DNA of 64,000 bases from contig JAJYHI010000132.1 of NCBI GenBank assembly GCA_021784835.1, forward strand, positions 40,714-104,713, written 5' to 3'. The position numbers were made by a program, and so were the translations under genes. Below the pieces are notes generated by a model that saw only the letters and a list, made by a program, of their open reading frames with translations, made no database searches and was not told the origin of the DNA. This document shows, piece by piece, positions 52,257 to 61,103 of the stretch. Position 1 is the stretch's first letter. Each line of letters opens with the position of its first letter. This stretch comes from a bacterium (GTDB lineage Bacteria > SZUA-79 > Acidulodesulfobacterales > Acidulodesulfobacteraceae).

Positions 52257-53140
52257 ATGCCCACCTCTTTCCGCTCGTCCGCAATTTTTCTTATTGCTCC
52301 GGCAAGGCTTTCCTTGTCTCCGTTTTCTAAAAATCCTTTCAGGATATTGGCGGATAGCATGAAATCTTCCAACGAAGAGATAAGGTTTGCGCTATTCATT
52401 AAAAAAATATCCGTCCATAGTTCCGGAGTCGAAGAAGCTATGCGGGTCGAATCTTTAAAACCGCTTCCGATAAAACAAGACGTTACGGTCTTTGCAAAAT
52501 TTTCTTTTTCTTTAAGAACATGCGCCAAAGTAGTGCCGGATAAAAGAAAAGCTATAAGATGGGGAAGGTGGCTTGTATAGGCGGCTATGTTATCGTGGAT
52601 TTCGGCGGTCGAGAAAACAACCCGCATTTTAAGCGATTTCCAAAATTCCGCAATCTTTTCAATAAGGCGGGAACGGACGTTATCATTTAAATCTTCGTCT
52701 TCTCTGACGACTATGCAGTTTTTTCCGTTAAAAAGGGTGAAATCGGCATTTTCGGGGCCGGATTTATCCGAACCAGACACCGGATGCGACCCAACGAAAT
52801 TTTTTATATTTTTTGCTTTCGCGTTTTCCGTAATAGCTCTTTTAACGCTGCCTACATCGGTAACGGCGCCGGCGCATTCAAAAAATACCGCTTGATTTTC
52901 CAAAAAAGAAATGATAGCGGAGGGATGGGCGCACATTATTATTAAAGAATCGTCCCCGGCGTATTTGCGGGATTCGAAATCTACTTCGCCGTCTATTATT
53001 TTGACGGAAAGGCAGTAATCGATATTCTTCCGTTTAATGTCGTATCCTTTTATTTTTATTTCAGGATTTGCCGCTTTAACCGCCCCCGCGACGGAAGCTC
53101 CCATAAAACCGAGGCCTATTATTGAAATTTCCTTAAACAT
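52253..53140 (-). CDS. tyrA: Prephenate dehydrogenase
   Basis: This 295-residue NAD-dependent enzyme oxidises prephenate to 4-hydroxyphenylpyruvate. The Rossmann motif GLGFMGASVAGA lies at the N-terminus, and the conserved FVGSHPVSGSDKSGPENA and HDNIAAYTSHLPHLIAFLL helix follow. No ACT domain is attached, so feedback by tyrosine would need another mechanism. A cyclohexadienyl (arogenate) activity cannot be excluded. It lies between aroF and aroA and overlaps aroA by four bases. Confidence 0.92.
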   Translation of the reverse strand: MFKEISIIGLGFMGASVAGAVKAANPEIKIKGYDIKRKNIDYCLSVKIIDGEVDFESRKYAGDDSLIIMCAHPSAIISFLENQAVFFECAGAVTDVGSVKRAITENAKAKNIKNFVGSHPVSGSDKSGPENADFTLFNGKNCIVVREDEDLNDNVRSRLIEKIAEFWKSLKMRVVFSTAEIHDNIAAYTSHLPHLIAFLLSGTTLAHVLKEKENFAKTVTSCFIGSGFKDSTRIASSTPELWTDIFLMNSANLISSLEDFMLSANILKGFLENGDKESLAGAIRKIADERKEVGI

Positions 53141-53192
53141 TTATGGCAAATTATAAAAATTAATAAATAAAATTTAAATAATAATTTTAAAT

Positions 53193-54212
53193 TTATATGT
53201 CTCTTCCGACGGCTCTCGCGACTAACTTTGCCTTATTTATCAATTCGCCGAAGGTATCGTATTTTAACGACTGAGCGCCGTCGGAATATGCTTTTTCCGG
53301 CACCGGATGAACTTCTATCATAAGTCCGTCGGCTCCCACCGCTATAGCGGCAAGAGAAAGCGGTTCCACATAGTACCATACGCCTGCGGCGTGGGAAGGG
53401 TCGACTATTACCGGCAGATGAGAAAGTCTTTTTAAAACGGGAACCGCGCTTAAATCAAGGGTGTTCCTCGTGGACGTTTCGTAGGTTCTTATGCCCCTTT
53501 CGCATAATATTACCTGTTCATTGCCGTTCGACATAATATATTCGGCGGACATCAAAAATTCCTGTATGGTGGAACACAGCCCTCTTTTAAGTATCACTGG
53601 TTTTCTAACCTTTCCGACTTCCTGAAGCAGCCTGAAATTCTGCATATTTCTTGCGCCGATTTGTATTATATCCGCATAAGAGCATATTAAGTCTAAGTCT
53701 CTGGGGTCCATTACTTCGGTTGCGACTAAAAGTCCTGTTTTTTTCCGCGCTTCGCTTAAAAATTTAAGCCCCTCTTCGCCAAGTCCTTGAAAGGTATAAG
53801 GGCTCGTCCTCGGTTTAAATGCGCCGCCTCTTAAAACGGAGGCTCCGGCTTTTTTTATATTTTCCGCAATTTCGGTAAGGTTATCTAAAGTTTCTACGGC
53901 GCACGGTCCGGCAATTACTGCGATTTTGTTTCCCCCTATTTCTATGTTTCCCGCTTTAAAAACGCTCCTTTCATTGCCCATTTCCTTGGAAGCCAGCTTA
54001 TAAGGCTTGGATATTCTAATCGCCTTATCGACTCCCGCAAGCGCTTCGGCTTCTCCAAAAAATGCTTTAACTGCATCCTCGTGCCCGATGCATCCTATAA
54101 TGGTAACGTCGGCTCCTTCCGAAATATGCGGCTTCAAACCCGCCTGGCCTATTTTGCCGAGAATATGGTCAATTTCATCTTTGGTTGCATTTTTTTTTAG
54201 AACTAAAATCAT
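53193..54212 (-). CDS. aroF: 3-deoxy-7-phosphoheptulonate synthase (DAHP synthase), class I-beta
   Basis: This 339-residue first shikimate enzyme has an N-terminal ACT-like/ferredoxin-fold segment (about 1-72) that serves feedback control in this type. The catalytic core has VIAGPCAVETLDN, LRGGAFKPRTSPYTFQGLGEEG, IGARNMQNF, LKRGLCSTIQEF, ERGIRTYE and VDPSHAAG. Together with PheA, TyrA and AroA it makes aromatic amino acids. A pentanucleotide repeat lies in the leader region between hisC and this gene. The class I-beta (AroF/KdsA-type) call rests on the N-terminal domain and the core. Confidence 0.94.
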   Translation of the reverse strand: MILVLKKNATKDEIDHILGKIGQAGLKPHISEGADVTIIGCIGHEDAVKAFFGEAEALAGVDKAIRISKPYKLASKEMGNERSVFKAGNIEIGGNKIAVIAGPCAVETLDNLTEIAENIKKAGASVLRGGAFKPRTSPYTFQGLGEEGLKFLSEARKKTGLLVATEVMDPRDLDLICSYADIIQIGARNMQNFRLLQEVGKVRKPVILKRGLCSTIQEFLMSAEYIMSNGNEQVILCERGIRTYETSTRNTLDLSAVPVLKRLSHLPVIVDPSHAAGVWYYVEPLSLAAIAVGADGLMIEVHPVPEKAYSDGAQSLKYDTFGELINKAKLVARAVGRDI

Positions 54213-54311
54213 TTATCTCCTCCTCAAAGCTAATTTTTATTTTTCTATAGCCGGTTTTAAAATATGTTCGGCAAATTTTATTTTATTAATTTCAATATCC
54301 TTCGATAATTT

Positions 54312-54341
54312 TCTATTCTATCCTATCCTATTCTATCCTAT
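54312..54341. repeat. Pentanucleotide repeat (T/C)CTAT x6 upstream of aroF
   Basis: Six tandem copies of TCTAT or CCTAT lie at 54312-54341, followed by a partial CCC. The tract lies in the 148-base gap between hisC and aroF, about 100 bases before the aroF start. It is a candidate slippage-prone tract that could alter promoter spacing. Confidence 0.6.
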
Positions 54342-54360
54342 CCCAAAATAATTGTAAAAT

Positions 54361-55494
54361 TTATTTTGCGGAAAATAAAATAGACTTTTGCAACGCTTTA
54401 ATCAACTTAACATTCTCTTTGTGCTTGCCTATGGTAATTCTTACCATGTCGCCGTAGCCGAATCTGTCCATAGGCCTTACTATTACGCCGGCGTTTAAAA
54501 GTTTTTCCGAAATTTCGGCGGCTTTTTGCCCCTCCAATTTGACAAGTATAAAATTTGCTCCCGTTTCTACGAATTTTAATCCCGCTTTCTTGAATTCGCC
54601 GTATAGATAATTTTTCTCTGTTTCGTTCGTCGCTATAACTTTTTCAAGATAATCTTTGTCGCTTAAAGCCGCCGCCGCCGCAACTAAAGAAAGCGAATTG
54701 ACGTTAAACGGTTCGCGGACCCTGTCCATTAAGGAAATCAAATCTTTATGCCCTATTCCGTAACCGACCCTGAGTCCGGCAAGCCCATAAACTTTCGAAA
54801 AAGTCCGAAGAATTAAAACATTAGGAAAATCTGCGGTGGTTATGTTTTCGGCTAAAGACTCTCCTGCATATTCTATATAAGCTTCATCGACTATGATTAG
54901 AACGCCGTCTTTCACCCTTTTAATAAAATTGATAATTTTATCGTTTGAAAAAAAAGTACCCGTAGGATTATTTGGGTTCGATATAAAAACTACTTTTGTT
55001 TTGCCGTCTATCAATTTATGCATATCGTCTAAATCGAGAGCATAGTTTTTAAGGCTGCTGATTTTTAATTTTAAACCGAGCTGTTCTCCGGCAAGATAAT
55101 ACGCAACGAAAGAAGGAAAGGGAGATACTATGTTTTCGTCTTTTTCGCAAAACGTTCTGACTGCAATGTCTATTAATTCGTTAGAACCGTTTCCTAAAAT
55201 AAAATTTTCGGATTTCAATAGCGTCCGTTTCATACTGTTTTGAGAGTTAAAAAATTCGGTTAATTCATGCTTTAAATAAAAACCAGAACCGTCCGGATAT
55301 CTGTTTAAATTTTTAAGATAATGCTTGACGGCTTTCAGGGCTAAAGGGGAAGGCCCGAGCGGATTCTCGTTCGACGCCAGTTTAACGATATTTTTAATCC
55401 CTTTTTCTCTTTCGACCTCTTCTATCGGCTTTCCGGGTATATAAGGATTTATTTTATAAATATAGCCGGGCGCCTTTACGTTAAAAAATTCCAT
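54361..55494 (-). CDS. hisC: Histidinol-phosphate/aromatic aminotransferase
   Basis: This 377-residue PLP enzyme of fold type I has KLASNENPLGPSP, ILGNGSNELIDI, NPNNPTGTF, VDEAYIEY and the Schiff-base lysine in RTFSKVYGLAGLRVGYG, ending with MVRITIGKHKEN. HisC proteins make histidinol phosphate; with aromatic genes on both sides (aroF, pheA) it may also transaminate phenylpyruvate and 4-hydroxyphenylpyruvate. Both activities occur in this family. It lies downstream of metV on the same strand. Confidence 0.9.
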   Translation of the reverse strand: MEFFNVKAPGYIYKINPYIPGKPIEEVEREKGIKNIVKLASNENPLGPSPLALKAVKHYLKNLNRYPDGSGFYLKHELTEFFNSQNSMKRTLLKSENFILGNGSNELIDIAVRTFCEKDENIVSPFPSFVAYYLAGEQLGLKLKISSLKNYALDLDDMHKLIDGKTKVVFISNPNNPTGTFFSNDKIINFIKRVKDGVLIIVDEAYIEYAGESLAENITTADFPNVLILRTFSKVYGLAGLRVGYGIGHKDLISLMDRVREPFNVNSLSLVAAAAALSDKDYLEKVIATNETEKNYLYGEFKKAGLKFVETGANFILVKLEGQKAAEISEKLLNAGVIVRPMDRFGYGDMVRITIGKHKENVKLIKALQKSILFSAK

Positions 55495-55555
55495 AAATAA
55501 TTTTACCTTTTCTTTGTTTTTTTATTCCTATGTATTTATAATACTACCGCCGCGG

Positions 55556-56212
55556 CTATCTGTGCGAACCGCTAAATTTGACCGAGGCAGCCGGTTTCTT
55601 GACCGAATAGTCTTTCGGCTTAGCCGTTTTTTTAATATCCTCCAAAGTATCCTGCTTAACCGACCTCTCGTAAATTTTTACCCATGCGCAATCCATATTC
55701 TCGTCGATTTCGCATTTATAGTTTTTCATGCCTCCGCACGGTCCATTCAAAATGCCCTTAGGACATAACGTAACCGGACAGATTCCTCCCGTTTCGTTTA
55801 AAACGCAGTTTCCGCACAGGGAGCACATCTCTTTCAGCGAAGACAGATTTTCTATATTGCCGAGAAACATCGTATCGACGCCGGAAACTACTTTGACGGA
55901 ATCGGGAAGCGCTAACACTGCGGATTGCACGCCGCTGCCGCACGATAACGCCAGAACGGTTTGCGCCTTTGATAAACCGTCTTTATTGTCTCTTACGGCT
56001 TTTTTTACCTTTTGCAGATGGCACATGGCGTCTATTATGCAAACGCCTTCCACGGCAATATTTTTATTTTTTAAAATCTGTTCCATGGCTTCCGCTTCTT
56101 TTGGACCGCCCGTTCTCGAAGTAACCGAACATATTCCGCATCCGAATATAAAAACGGAACCTCTGATTTTTTTAATTATGTCTGATAAATCTTTCTGTTT
56201 AGATACAATCAT
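55556..56212 (-). CDS. metV: MetV-like methylenetetrahydrofolate reductase C-terminal domain protein
   Basis: This 218-residue protein has a central Rossmann-like region and a cysteine-rich part with CSLCGNCVLNETGGICPVTLCPKGILNGPCGGMKNYKCE. It matches the separate 'MTHFR_C' subunit (MetV) that partners with MetF in acetogens and many anaerobes and likely holds iron-sulfur clusters. Cysteines are C25 and C28 at the start (FGCGICSV) and at least seven in the cluster region. It sits directly after folD (nine bases) and in the same run as metF. This suggests a MetFV enzyme that reduces CH2-THF to CH3-THF with electrons from an iron-sulfur partner rather than NADH alone. Confidence 0.85.
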   Translation of the reverse strand: MIVSKQKDLSDIIKKIRGSVFIFGCGICSVTSRTGGPKEAEAMEQILKNKNIAVEGVCIIDAMCHLQKVKKAVRDNKDGLSKAQTVLALSCGSGVQSAVLALPDSVKVVSGVDTMFLGNIENLSSLKEMCSLCGNCVLNETGGICPVTLCPKGILNGPCGGMKNYKCEIDENMDCAWVKIYERSVKQDTLEDIKKTAKPKDYSVKKPAASVKFSGSHR

Positions 56213-56221
56213 TTTTATTTT

Positions 56222-57115
56222 TTATATTTTATATTTTATATTTATACCCGATTTTATTATGGCCGACTTTACCGTATTTTCCATTAAAACCGCAACGGTA
56301 ACCGGACCCACGCCTCCGGGAACTGGAGTTATTCCGGCAACCTTGTTTATAACGCTTTCAAAATTTACGTCCCCGCAAATCTTTCCGCCGATATTTGAAA
56401 TTCCGACGTCTATTATTACCGCTCCCTCTTTTATAAAACTTTCGTCTATTAAACGGGCCTTTCCGGCAGCGGATATTAAAACATCCGCCTTCCGGGTAAA
56501 AGATTTTATATCTTTGGTATATATGTTTAAGGAAACGACGGCGGCAAGCCTGTTCATAAGCATTACGGCAAGCGGTTTACCCACTATATTGCTCTGCCCT
56601 ATTATTACGCAATTTTTTCCTTTTACGGAAATGCCGTAATGAACAAGCATTTTTATAATGCCGTAAGGGGTGCACGGATAAAAAGGCGGGCTTTCCGTAA
56701 AAATCTTTCCGACGTTCATGGGGTGAAAGCCGTCCACGTCTTTTGAAGGGCTTATGGCTTCCATAACGGTTCTTTCGTCTATATGGCTTGGGAGGGGCAG
56801 TTGAACGAGTATGCCGTGAACCAGAGGGTCGTTATTTAGGGCTTCTATTTTATTTAAGAGCTCTTCTTCGCGTATAGTCTGCGGATAAATGTCTTTTTTG
56901 GATAAAATGCCGCATCTGGCGGCGGCGCGCTCTTTGTTTCTGACGTATATTACCGAGGCCGGATTATCGCCCACAAGAATAACGTTTATCGAAGGAACTA
57001 CGCCCTTATTTTTCAGTTCCGCTATTTTCCCCGATAAAGATGATTCTATTTCCTTGGCGATAAGTCTTCCGTCGATTATCTTTTTTTTTATACCGGAATT
57101 ATTATTATCAGTCAT
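56222..57115 (-). CDS. folD: Methylenetetrahydrofolate dehydrogenase/methenyltetrahydrofolate cyclohydrolase
   Basis: This 297-residue bifunctional one-carbon enzyme has VILVGDNPASVIYVRNKERAA (with the catalytic lysine), VHGILVQLPLPSHI, KDVDGFHPMNVGK, PCTPYGIIKMLVHYGI, VVIGQSNIVGKPLA (read as VIIGQSNIVGKPLA), VIDVGISN and the terminal TPVPGGVGPVTVA. It interconverts CH2-THF, CH=THF and 10-formyl-THF. It lies between porB and metV in the C1/pyruvate block. Confidence 0.96.
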   Translation of the reverse strand: MTDNNNSGIKKKIIDGRLIAKEIESSLSGKIAELKNKGVVPSINVILVGDNPASVIYVRNKERAAARCGILSKKDIYPQTIREEELLNKIEALNNDPLVHGILVQLPLPSHIDERTVMEAISPSKDVDGFHPMNVGKIFTESPPFYPCTPYGIIKMLVHYGISVKGKNCVIIGQSNIVGKPLAVMLMNRLAAVVSLNIYTKDIKSFTRKADVLISAAGKARLIDESFIKEGAVIIDVGISNIGGKICGDVNFESVINKVAGITPVPGGVGPVTVAVLMENTVKSAIIKSGINIKYKI

Positions 57116-57133
57116 TAATTCTTTAGAGGCGGC

Positions 57134-58030
57134 CTAAATTAAACCGTAGCGTTCGATATTTTCGTCGGCCGTTTTTTGAATCTTTTCTATTTCGGCTCTA
57201 CCGGCATCGTCTTTAAATAAATGTTTAAATCTTCCCTGAAGCTTAAGATATTCCTCAACCGGAACTTTTTTGCTTATTTTCCTTACGGAAACTATTTTGT
57301 CGTATTCCGCTTCGAATAGCGGATAGAGCCCCGTCTGGACGGCAAGCTGCGCAAGCTTGACGGAATATCTCGGCTCGTATTTCCAGCCCGGAACGCACGG
57401 AACGTCGACTTGTAAATATTTTGCGCCGATAATGGATTTTGCTTTCCTGACTTTTTTTTGAAGGTCCAGCGGATACCCAGCCGAAGCGACTGCCGTATAA
57501 GGAATTCTATGGGCCATTGCAATTTCGGGCATATATTTTTTAGGCCTCGAATTCCCGAAAGACTCTTTCCCGGACGGGCTTGTGGTCGTATAGGCATCGA
57601 AAGGAGTAAGGCCGCTTCTCTGATAACCGGTATTCATATACGCGCCGTTGTCGTAGCAAACGTATAATACGTCGTGATTTCTTTCAAACATGCCGCTAAG
57701 AGCCTGAAGTCCGATGTCAGCCGTTCCGCCGTCGCCTCCCTGCGCCAGAACCGTAATGCCCTCTTTCTTTCCCATTGCCTTAAGCGCGGCTTCGACTCCG
57801 GAAGCTACCGCGGCCGAATTTTCAAAAAGAGAGTGTATCCACGGAATCCTCCATGAAGATTCGGGATAACGCGTCGAAAAAACTTCGAGGCACCCCGTAG
57901 CATTAGTCGCAATGGTATTTTTCCCCAGAGCTTCCAGTATAAGCTTAACGCTCATGGATTGAGCGCACCCGGAACAACCGGTATGTCCCATGGTAAAAAA
58001 ACCGGCATGGGTTTCTTCTTTAGTCAGCAT
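57134..58030 (-). CDS. porB: 2-oxoacid (pyruvate):ferredoxin oxidoreductase, beta subunit
   Basis: This 298-residue thiamine-diphosphate and [4Fe-4S] subunit has GHTGCSGCAQSM (C19, C22), NATGCLEV (C47) and the ThDP motif AQGGDGGTADIGLQALSG with NGAYMNTGYQRSG. The last of the four cluster cysteines is in VDVPCVPGWKYEP. With porA, porD and porC it converts pyruvate and CoA to acetyl-CoA and CO2, or the reverse, in four-subunit form. The whole cluster is in the order porC-porD-porA-porB on the minus strand. Substrate pyruvate rather than another 2-oxoacid is inferred from family length and context. Confidence 0.92.
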   Translation of the reverse strand: MLTKEETHAGFFTMGHTGCSGCAQSMSVKLILEALGKNTIATNATGCLEVFSTRYPESSWRIPWIHSLFENSAAVASGVEAALKAMGKKEGITVLAQGGDGGTADIGLQALSGMFERNHDVLYVCYDNGAYMNTGYQRSGLTPFDAYTTTSPSGKESFGNSRPKKYMPEIAMAHRIPYTAVASAGYPLDLQKKVRKAKSIIGAKYLQVDVPCVPGWKYEPRYSVKLAQLAVQTGLYPLFEAEYDKIVSVRKISKKVPVEEYLKLQGRFKHLFKDDAGRAEIEKIQKTADENIERYGLI

Positions 58031-58060
58031 AATTTTAATATTCCCTTTTTATTTTTTTAA

Positions 58061-59233
58061 TTAAAGATACTGCTGCGACAGGCCTATGAATTCACCGTCC
58101 ACGTTCTCTTCGTTTTCCGCCCTCATAACGAGGTCGCGTATATTTTTCGGAGTGATGTCCCTGCCTCCGAGACCTATCGTATAGCCGTTAACGGTTATGG
58201 AGCCGATTTTATGCTTAAACAGAACGTCTCTGATTTCCATGGAAAGAATACCGCCTTTGCCCGGAGAAATAGCTTTTTCGACGACAATAACGTTAGAGGC
58301 GTTCCTAAGGACGGAAACAATCTCTTCTTCAGGAAACGGCCTGAAAGAACGGATTTTTAAAACACCGATTTTTTTTCCTGATTTTCTCAATTCGTCTACA
58401 ACGTCTTTTATAGTTCCAAGCACGGAACCCATCGCAACGATTACGGTCTGCGCATCGTCCATTTTATAGGGGTCTATTAATGCGCCCTGAAATTTGCCGA
58501 ACATTTCCCTGTATTCTTTAGCGGCATCGACTATAACTTTTTTGGAGAAATTCATGGCGTTATACATGTTGTATCTAGATTCCATATAGACGGACGGCTC
58601 TCCCAAGGTTCCGAAAGAATAAGGGTTGTCCACGTCCAATTTGTACTCCATATTTAAAGGAGGAAGATATTCCCTTACTTTTTCGATGCTGTCTATGGTC
58701 TCTACGACTTCGAAAGTGTGCGTTAAAACGAAACCGTCCACGTTTACGATTAAGGGCAGCATTACGTCCTGATTTTCGGCAATCTTAAACGCCTGAATAT
58801 GCATATCGTAAGCTTCCTGATTATTCTCCGCGACGAGCATAATAGCGCCGGAGTCTCTTATGGCCATAGCGTCCTGCATGTCGTTCCAGATGTTTATAGG
58901 GGCAGAGATAGCCCTGTTGGCAAGGGTCAGCACCACCGGAAGCCTCATTCCCGCGATATTGTATATAACTTCTTCCATATATAAAAGCCCCTGGGAAGCC
59001 GTAGCCGTATAAGTTCTGACTCCGCAGGCGCTTGCTCCGAGAACGACTGAAGCTGCCGAGTGTTCGCTTTCTACCATAATAAATTCCGATTTTAGAACTC
59101 CGTCAGCGACCATCTGCGAAAGATGCTCGACTATATGGGTCTGGGGGGTTATGGGATAAGCCGAAATGACATGGGGCTCAGCCATTCTCACGCCGTCTGA
59201 AATAGCCATCGAACCTTCAAGAACCTGTTTCAT
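58061..59233 (-). CDS. porA: 2-oxoacid (pyruvate):ferredoxin oxidoreductase, alpha subunit
   Basis: This 390-residue pyrimidine-domain subunit has HVISAYPITPQTHIVEHL, FIMVESEHSAASVVLGASACGVRTYTATASQGLLYMEE and the GKIGVLKIRSFRPFPEE region. It is the alpha chain of four-subunit PFOR. It is 21 bases after porD and 30 before porB. All three conserved catalytic-side blocks are intact. Confidence 0.93.
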   Translation of the reverse strand: MKQVLEGSMAISDGVRMAEPHVISAYPITPQTHIVEHLSQMVADGVLKSEFIMVESEHSAASVVLGASACGVRTYTATASQGLLYMEEVIYNIAGMRLPVVLTLANRAISAPINIWNDMQDAMAIRDSGAIMLVAENNQEAYDMHIQAFKIAENQDVMLPLIVNVDGFVLTHTFEVVETIDSIEKVREYLPPLNMEYKLDVDNPYSFGTLGEPSVYMESRYNMYNAMNFSKKVIVDAAKEYREMFGKFQGALIDPYKMDDAQTVIVAMGSVLGTIKDVVDELRKSGKKIGVLKIRSFRPFPEEEIVSVLRNASNVIVVEKAISPGKGGILSMEIRDVLFKHKIGSITVNGYTIGLGGRDITPKNIRDLVMRAENEENVDGEFIGLSQQYL

Positions 59234-59254
59234 ATTGTATTCACCGATTAAAAA

Positions 59255-59518
59255 TTATTTTTCTACAAGAACCATTTCTATATCCTTGACCGGACATTCT
59301 TCGGCGCATATGCCGCAACCCTTGCAGTAATCGGAGTCGTAATCGTATATTTTCGTCTTTTTGTCGCCGTAAACCACTCCTTCCGGACAAAAATAAATGC
59401 AAAGATTGCATCCCGTGCATGTTTTATGCTTAAATACCGGAGTTTCGTTTGCGAAAGAGCCGGTTTTATTTGAAAGCGCCGCTCCGGGCAAAGAGATTAT
59501 TCCTACCTTAAAATCCAC
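59255..59518 (-). CDS. porD: 2-oxoacid (pyruvate):ferredoxin oxidoreductase, delta (ferredoxin-type) subunit
   Basis: This 87-residue polyferredoxin has two [4Fe-4S] motifs, C34/C37/C40/C44 (CTGCNLCIYFC) and C65/C68/C71/C75 (CKGCGICAEEC). It carries electrons from the PFOR core to free ferredoxin. It overlaps porC by 11 bases. Confidence 0.93.
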   Translation of the reverse strand: MDFKVGIISLPGAALSNKTGSFANETPVFKHKTCTGCNLCIYFCPEGVVYGDKKTKIYDYDSDYCKGCGICAEECPVKDIEMVLVEK

Positions 59519-60077
59519 CCTTGTCTCCTTTTATGTAATTATAAGCAATCTGCGCCGCTTCGGCATTCATTTTGCCCAATTTAGAACCAAACCTGTTTTC
59601 TATTTCCTTTTTAACGGAATCTATGCCGACGTCTCCGCTTATGGCGGAAAAAGCGCCAAGCAGAATAGTATTTACTATAGGCTTTTTTAAGATTTTCATG
59701 GCTATTTTTAATGCCGGAAACATTACGACGTTTTTCTCCTGCAATCCGCCGAGTTCGTTTAAGACGTCTTTTATATCCGTTTCGGAATTTATTAAAATTT
59801 TTCCGTCGTCTTTTAGGCCTTTATAAACGGGAACGGACTTAAGAAGCGTTATATCCTGAACGATGACGTAATCCGGGTCGTATATCTGATGCCTAGTCCT
59901 AATGGGTTTATCGGAAAACCTTGCAAAAGCCTGCACCGGAGCGCCCGTTCTTTCCGAACCGAAAGAAGGAAAGGCCTGGCAATAGTTCCCGTCATCGAAA
60001 AAACTTAACGCAAGAATGGACGCCATCGTCACGGAACCTTGTCCGCCTCTTCCGTGAATTCTGATTTCTTTCATCAT
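59508..60077 (-). CDS. porC: 2-oxoacid (pyruvate):ferredoxin oxidoreductase, gamma subunit
   Basis: This 189-residue subunit of PFOR has the N-terminal IRIHGRGGQGSVTMASILALSFF, SFGSERTGAPVQAFARFS and a C-terminal helix region. It leads the porC-porD-porA-porB operon, 73 bases after metF. The first ATG is followed by a second one, and either could be used. Confidence 0.92.
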   Translation of the reverse strand: MMKEIRIHGRGGQGSVTMASILALSFFDDGNYCQAFPSFGSERTGAPVQAFARFSDKPIRTRHQIYDPDYVIVQDITLLKSVPVYKGLKDDGKILINSETDIKDVLNELGGLQEKNVVMFPALKIAMKILKKPIVNTILLGAFSAISGDVGIDSVKKEIENRFGSKLGKMNAEAAQIAYNYIKGDKGGF

Positions 60078-60149
60078 AAAATATTTATCCTTTTCCTGAG
60101 ATTTTTATATCGGCGTTTTAAAAATTATACACTTTTTAAAGCCCTAATG

Positions 60150-61055
60150 TCAAGAGTTTTCTGCTTCCAATTCATCTAAAAAAAGAGGAATTTTATCTTC
60201 TATGCCGTATGCCATTATATGTATTCCGTGGACTAACGGCTTTAATTCTTTTGCGGTTCTCGCGGCAATTTCGATTCCTTTTTTTAACGGGTCCGGAGCA
60301 TTTTCCAGTTCGTTTATAATTTGTTCGGTAATGTAAATTCCAGGGATGGATTTATTCATAAAGCGGGCGGTTTTAGCGGATTTCAATATATAAATTCCGG
60401 CAATAATTTTTATGTTTTTAAAGTTTTTATAAAAATCGTAGAATCCGGCAAACTTGGCGGTATCGAAAACAGCCTGCGTTTGAAAAAAATCGCATCCCGC
60501 ATTAATTTTTTTTTCAAATTTTATAAGCTGGGGTTCGAGCGGAACGGATTCCGGATTTACCGCCGCCCCGATATAAAAATCCGTAGGGCCGTTAAGTTTG
60601 TTTCCGTTCATATCCGCTCCGGCATTTAACCCTTTTACTATTTCGATTAAATTAACCGAATCTATATCGTAAACGGCTTTTGCATGCTTGTGGTCTCCGA
60701 ATGAAATATAGTCGCCGGTTAAAGCCAGAATATTTTTTACGCCGAATGCGGCGGCGCCGAGCAGGTCGGATTCCAATGCCATTCGGTTTCTGTCCCTGCA
60801 GGTCTGCTGAAAAATGGGCTCTCCTCCTGCCTGTTTTATGTAAATAGAACCTGCAAGGGAAGACATTTTCATGTTTGCGCCTTGATTGTCGGTAATATTA
60901 AAAGCGGGGACGCGGTCTTTCAACAGTTCGTAAATTCCTTTCATTTTTGAAAGGTCTGCGCCTCTTTCGGGAGACAATTCGGACGTATATACAAAAACGT
61001 TTTTTTCTAAATTTTCTTTTAATCGATTACTTGATTTAGAATTCATTAATGTCAT
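60150..61055 (-). CDS. metF: Methylenetetrahydrofolate reductase
   Basis: This protein (301 residues from this start) has the MetF TIM barrel with FAD: FVYTSELSPERGADLSKM (catalytic Glu), PAFNITDNQGANMKMS, QQTCRDRNRMALESDLLGAA (FAD and folate contacts), LALTGDYIS, GCDFFQTQAVFD and the IIAGIYIL strand. The ATG at 61055 follows AGGGG ten bases upstream and is preferred over a longer frame. It reduces CH2-THF to CH3-THF, feeding methionine or the methyl branch of the Wood-Ljungdahl path. metV and folD lie in the same run. Confidence 0.93.
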   Translation of the reverse strand: MTLMNSKSSNRLKENLEKNVFVYTSELSPERGADLSKMKGIYELLKDRVPAFNITDNQGANMKMSSLAGSIYIKQAGGEPIFQQTCRDRNRMALESDLLGAAAFGVKNILALTGDYISFGDHKHAKAVYDIDSVNLIEIVKGLNAGADMNGNKLNGPTDFYIGAAVNPESVPLEPQLIKFEKKINAGCDFFQTQAVFDTAKFAGFYDFYKNFKNIKIIAGIYILKSAKTARFMNKSIPGIYITEQIINELENAPDPLKKGIEIAARTAKELKPLVHGIHIMAYGIEDKIPLFLDELEAENS

Positions 61056-61103
61056 AAAATATTTACCCCTGTCATTACCGCGCAAGCGTTAATCCAGAAT
61101 TAT

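Noticed and set aside
55728..56639. Plus-strand reading frame of 303 codons
   Set aside because: It spans metV and folD in antisense, is Pro/Thr/Phe-rich and has no recognisable domain; both minus-strand genes are clear family members.
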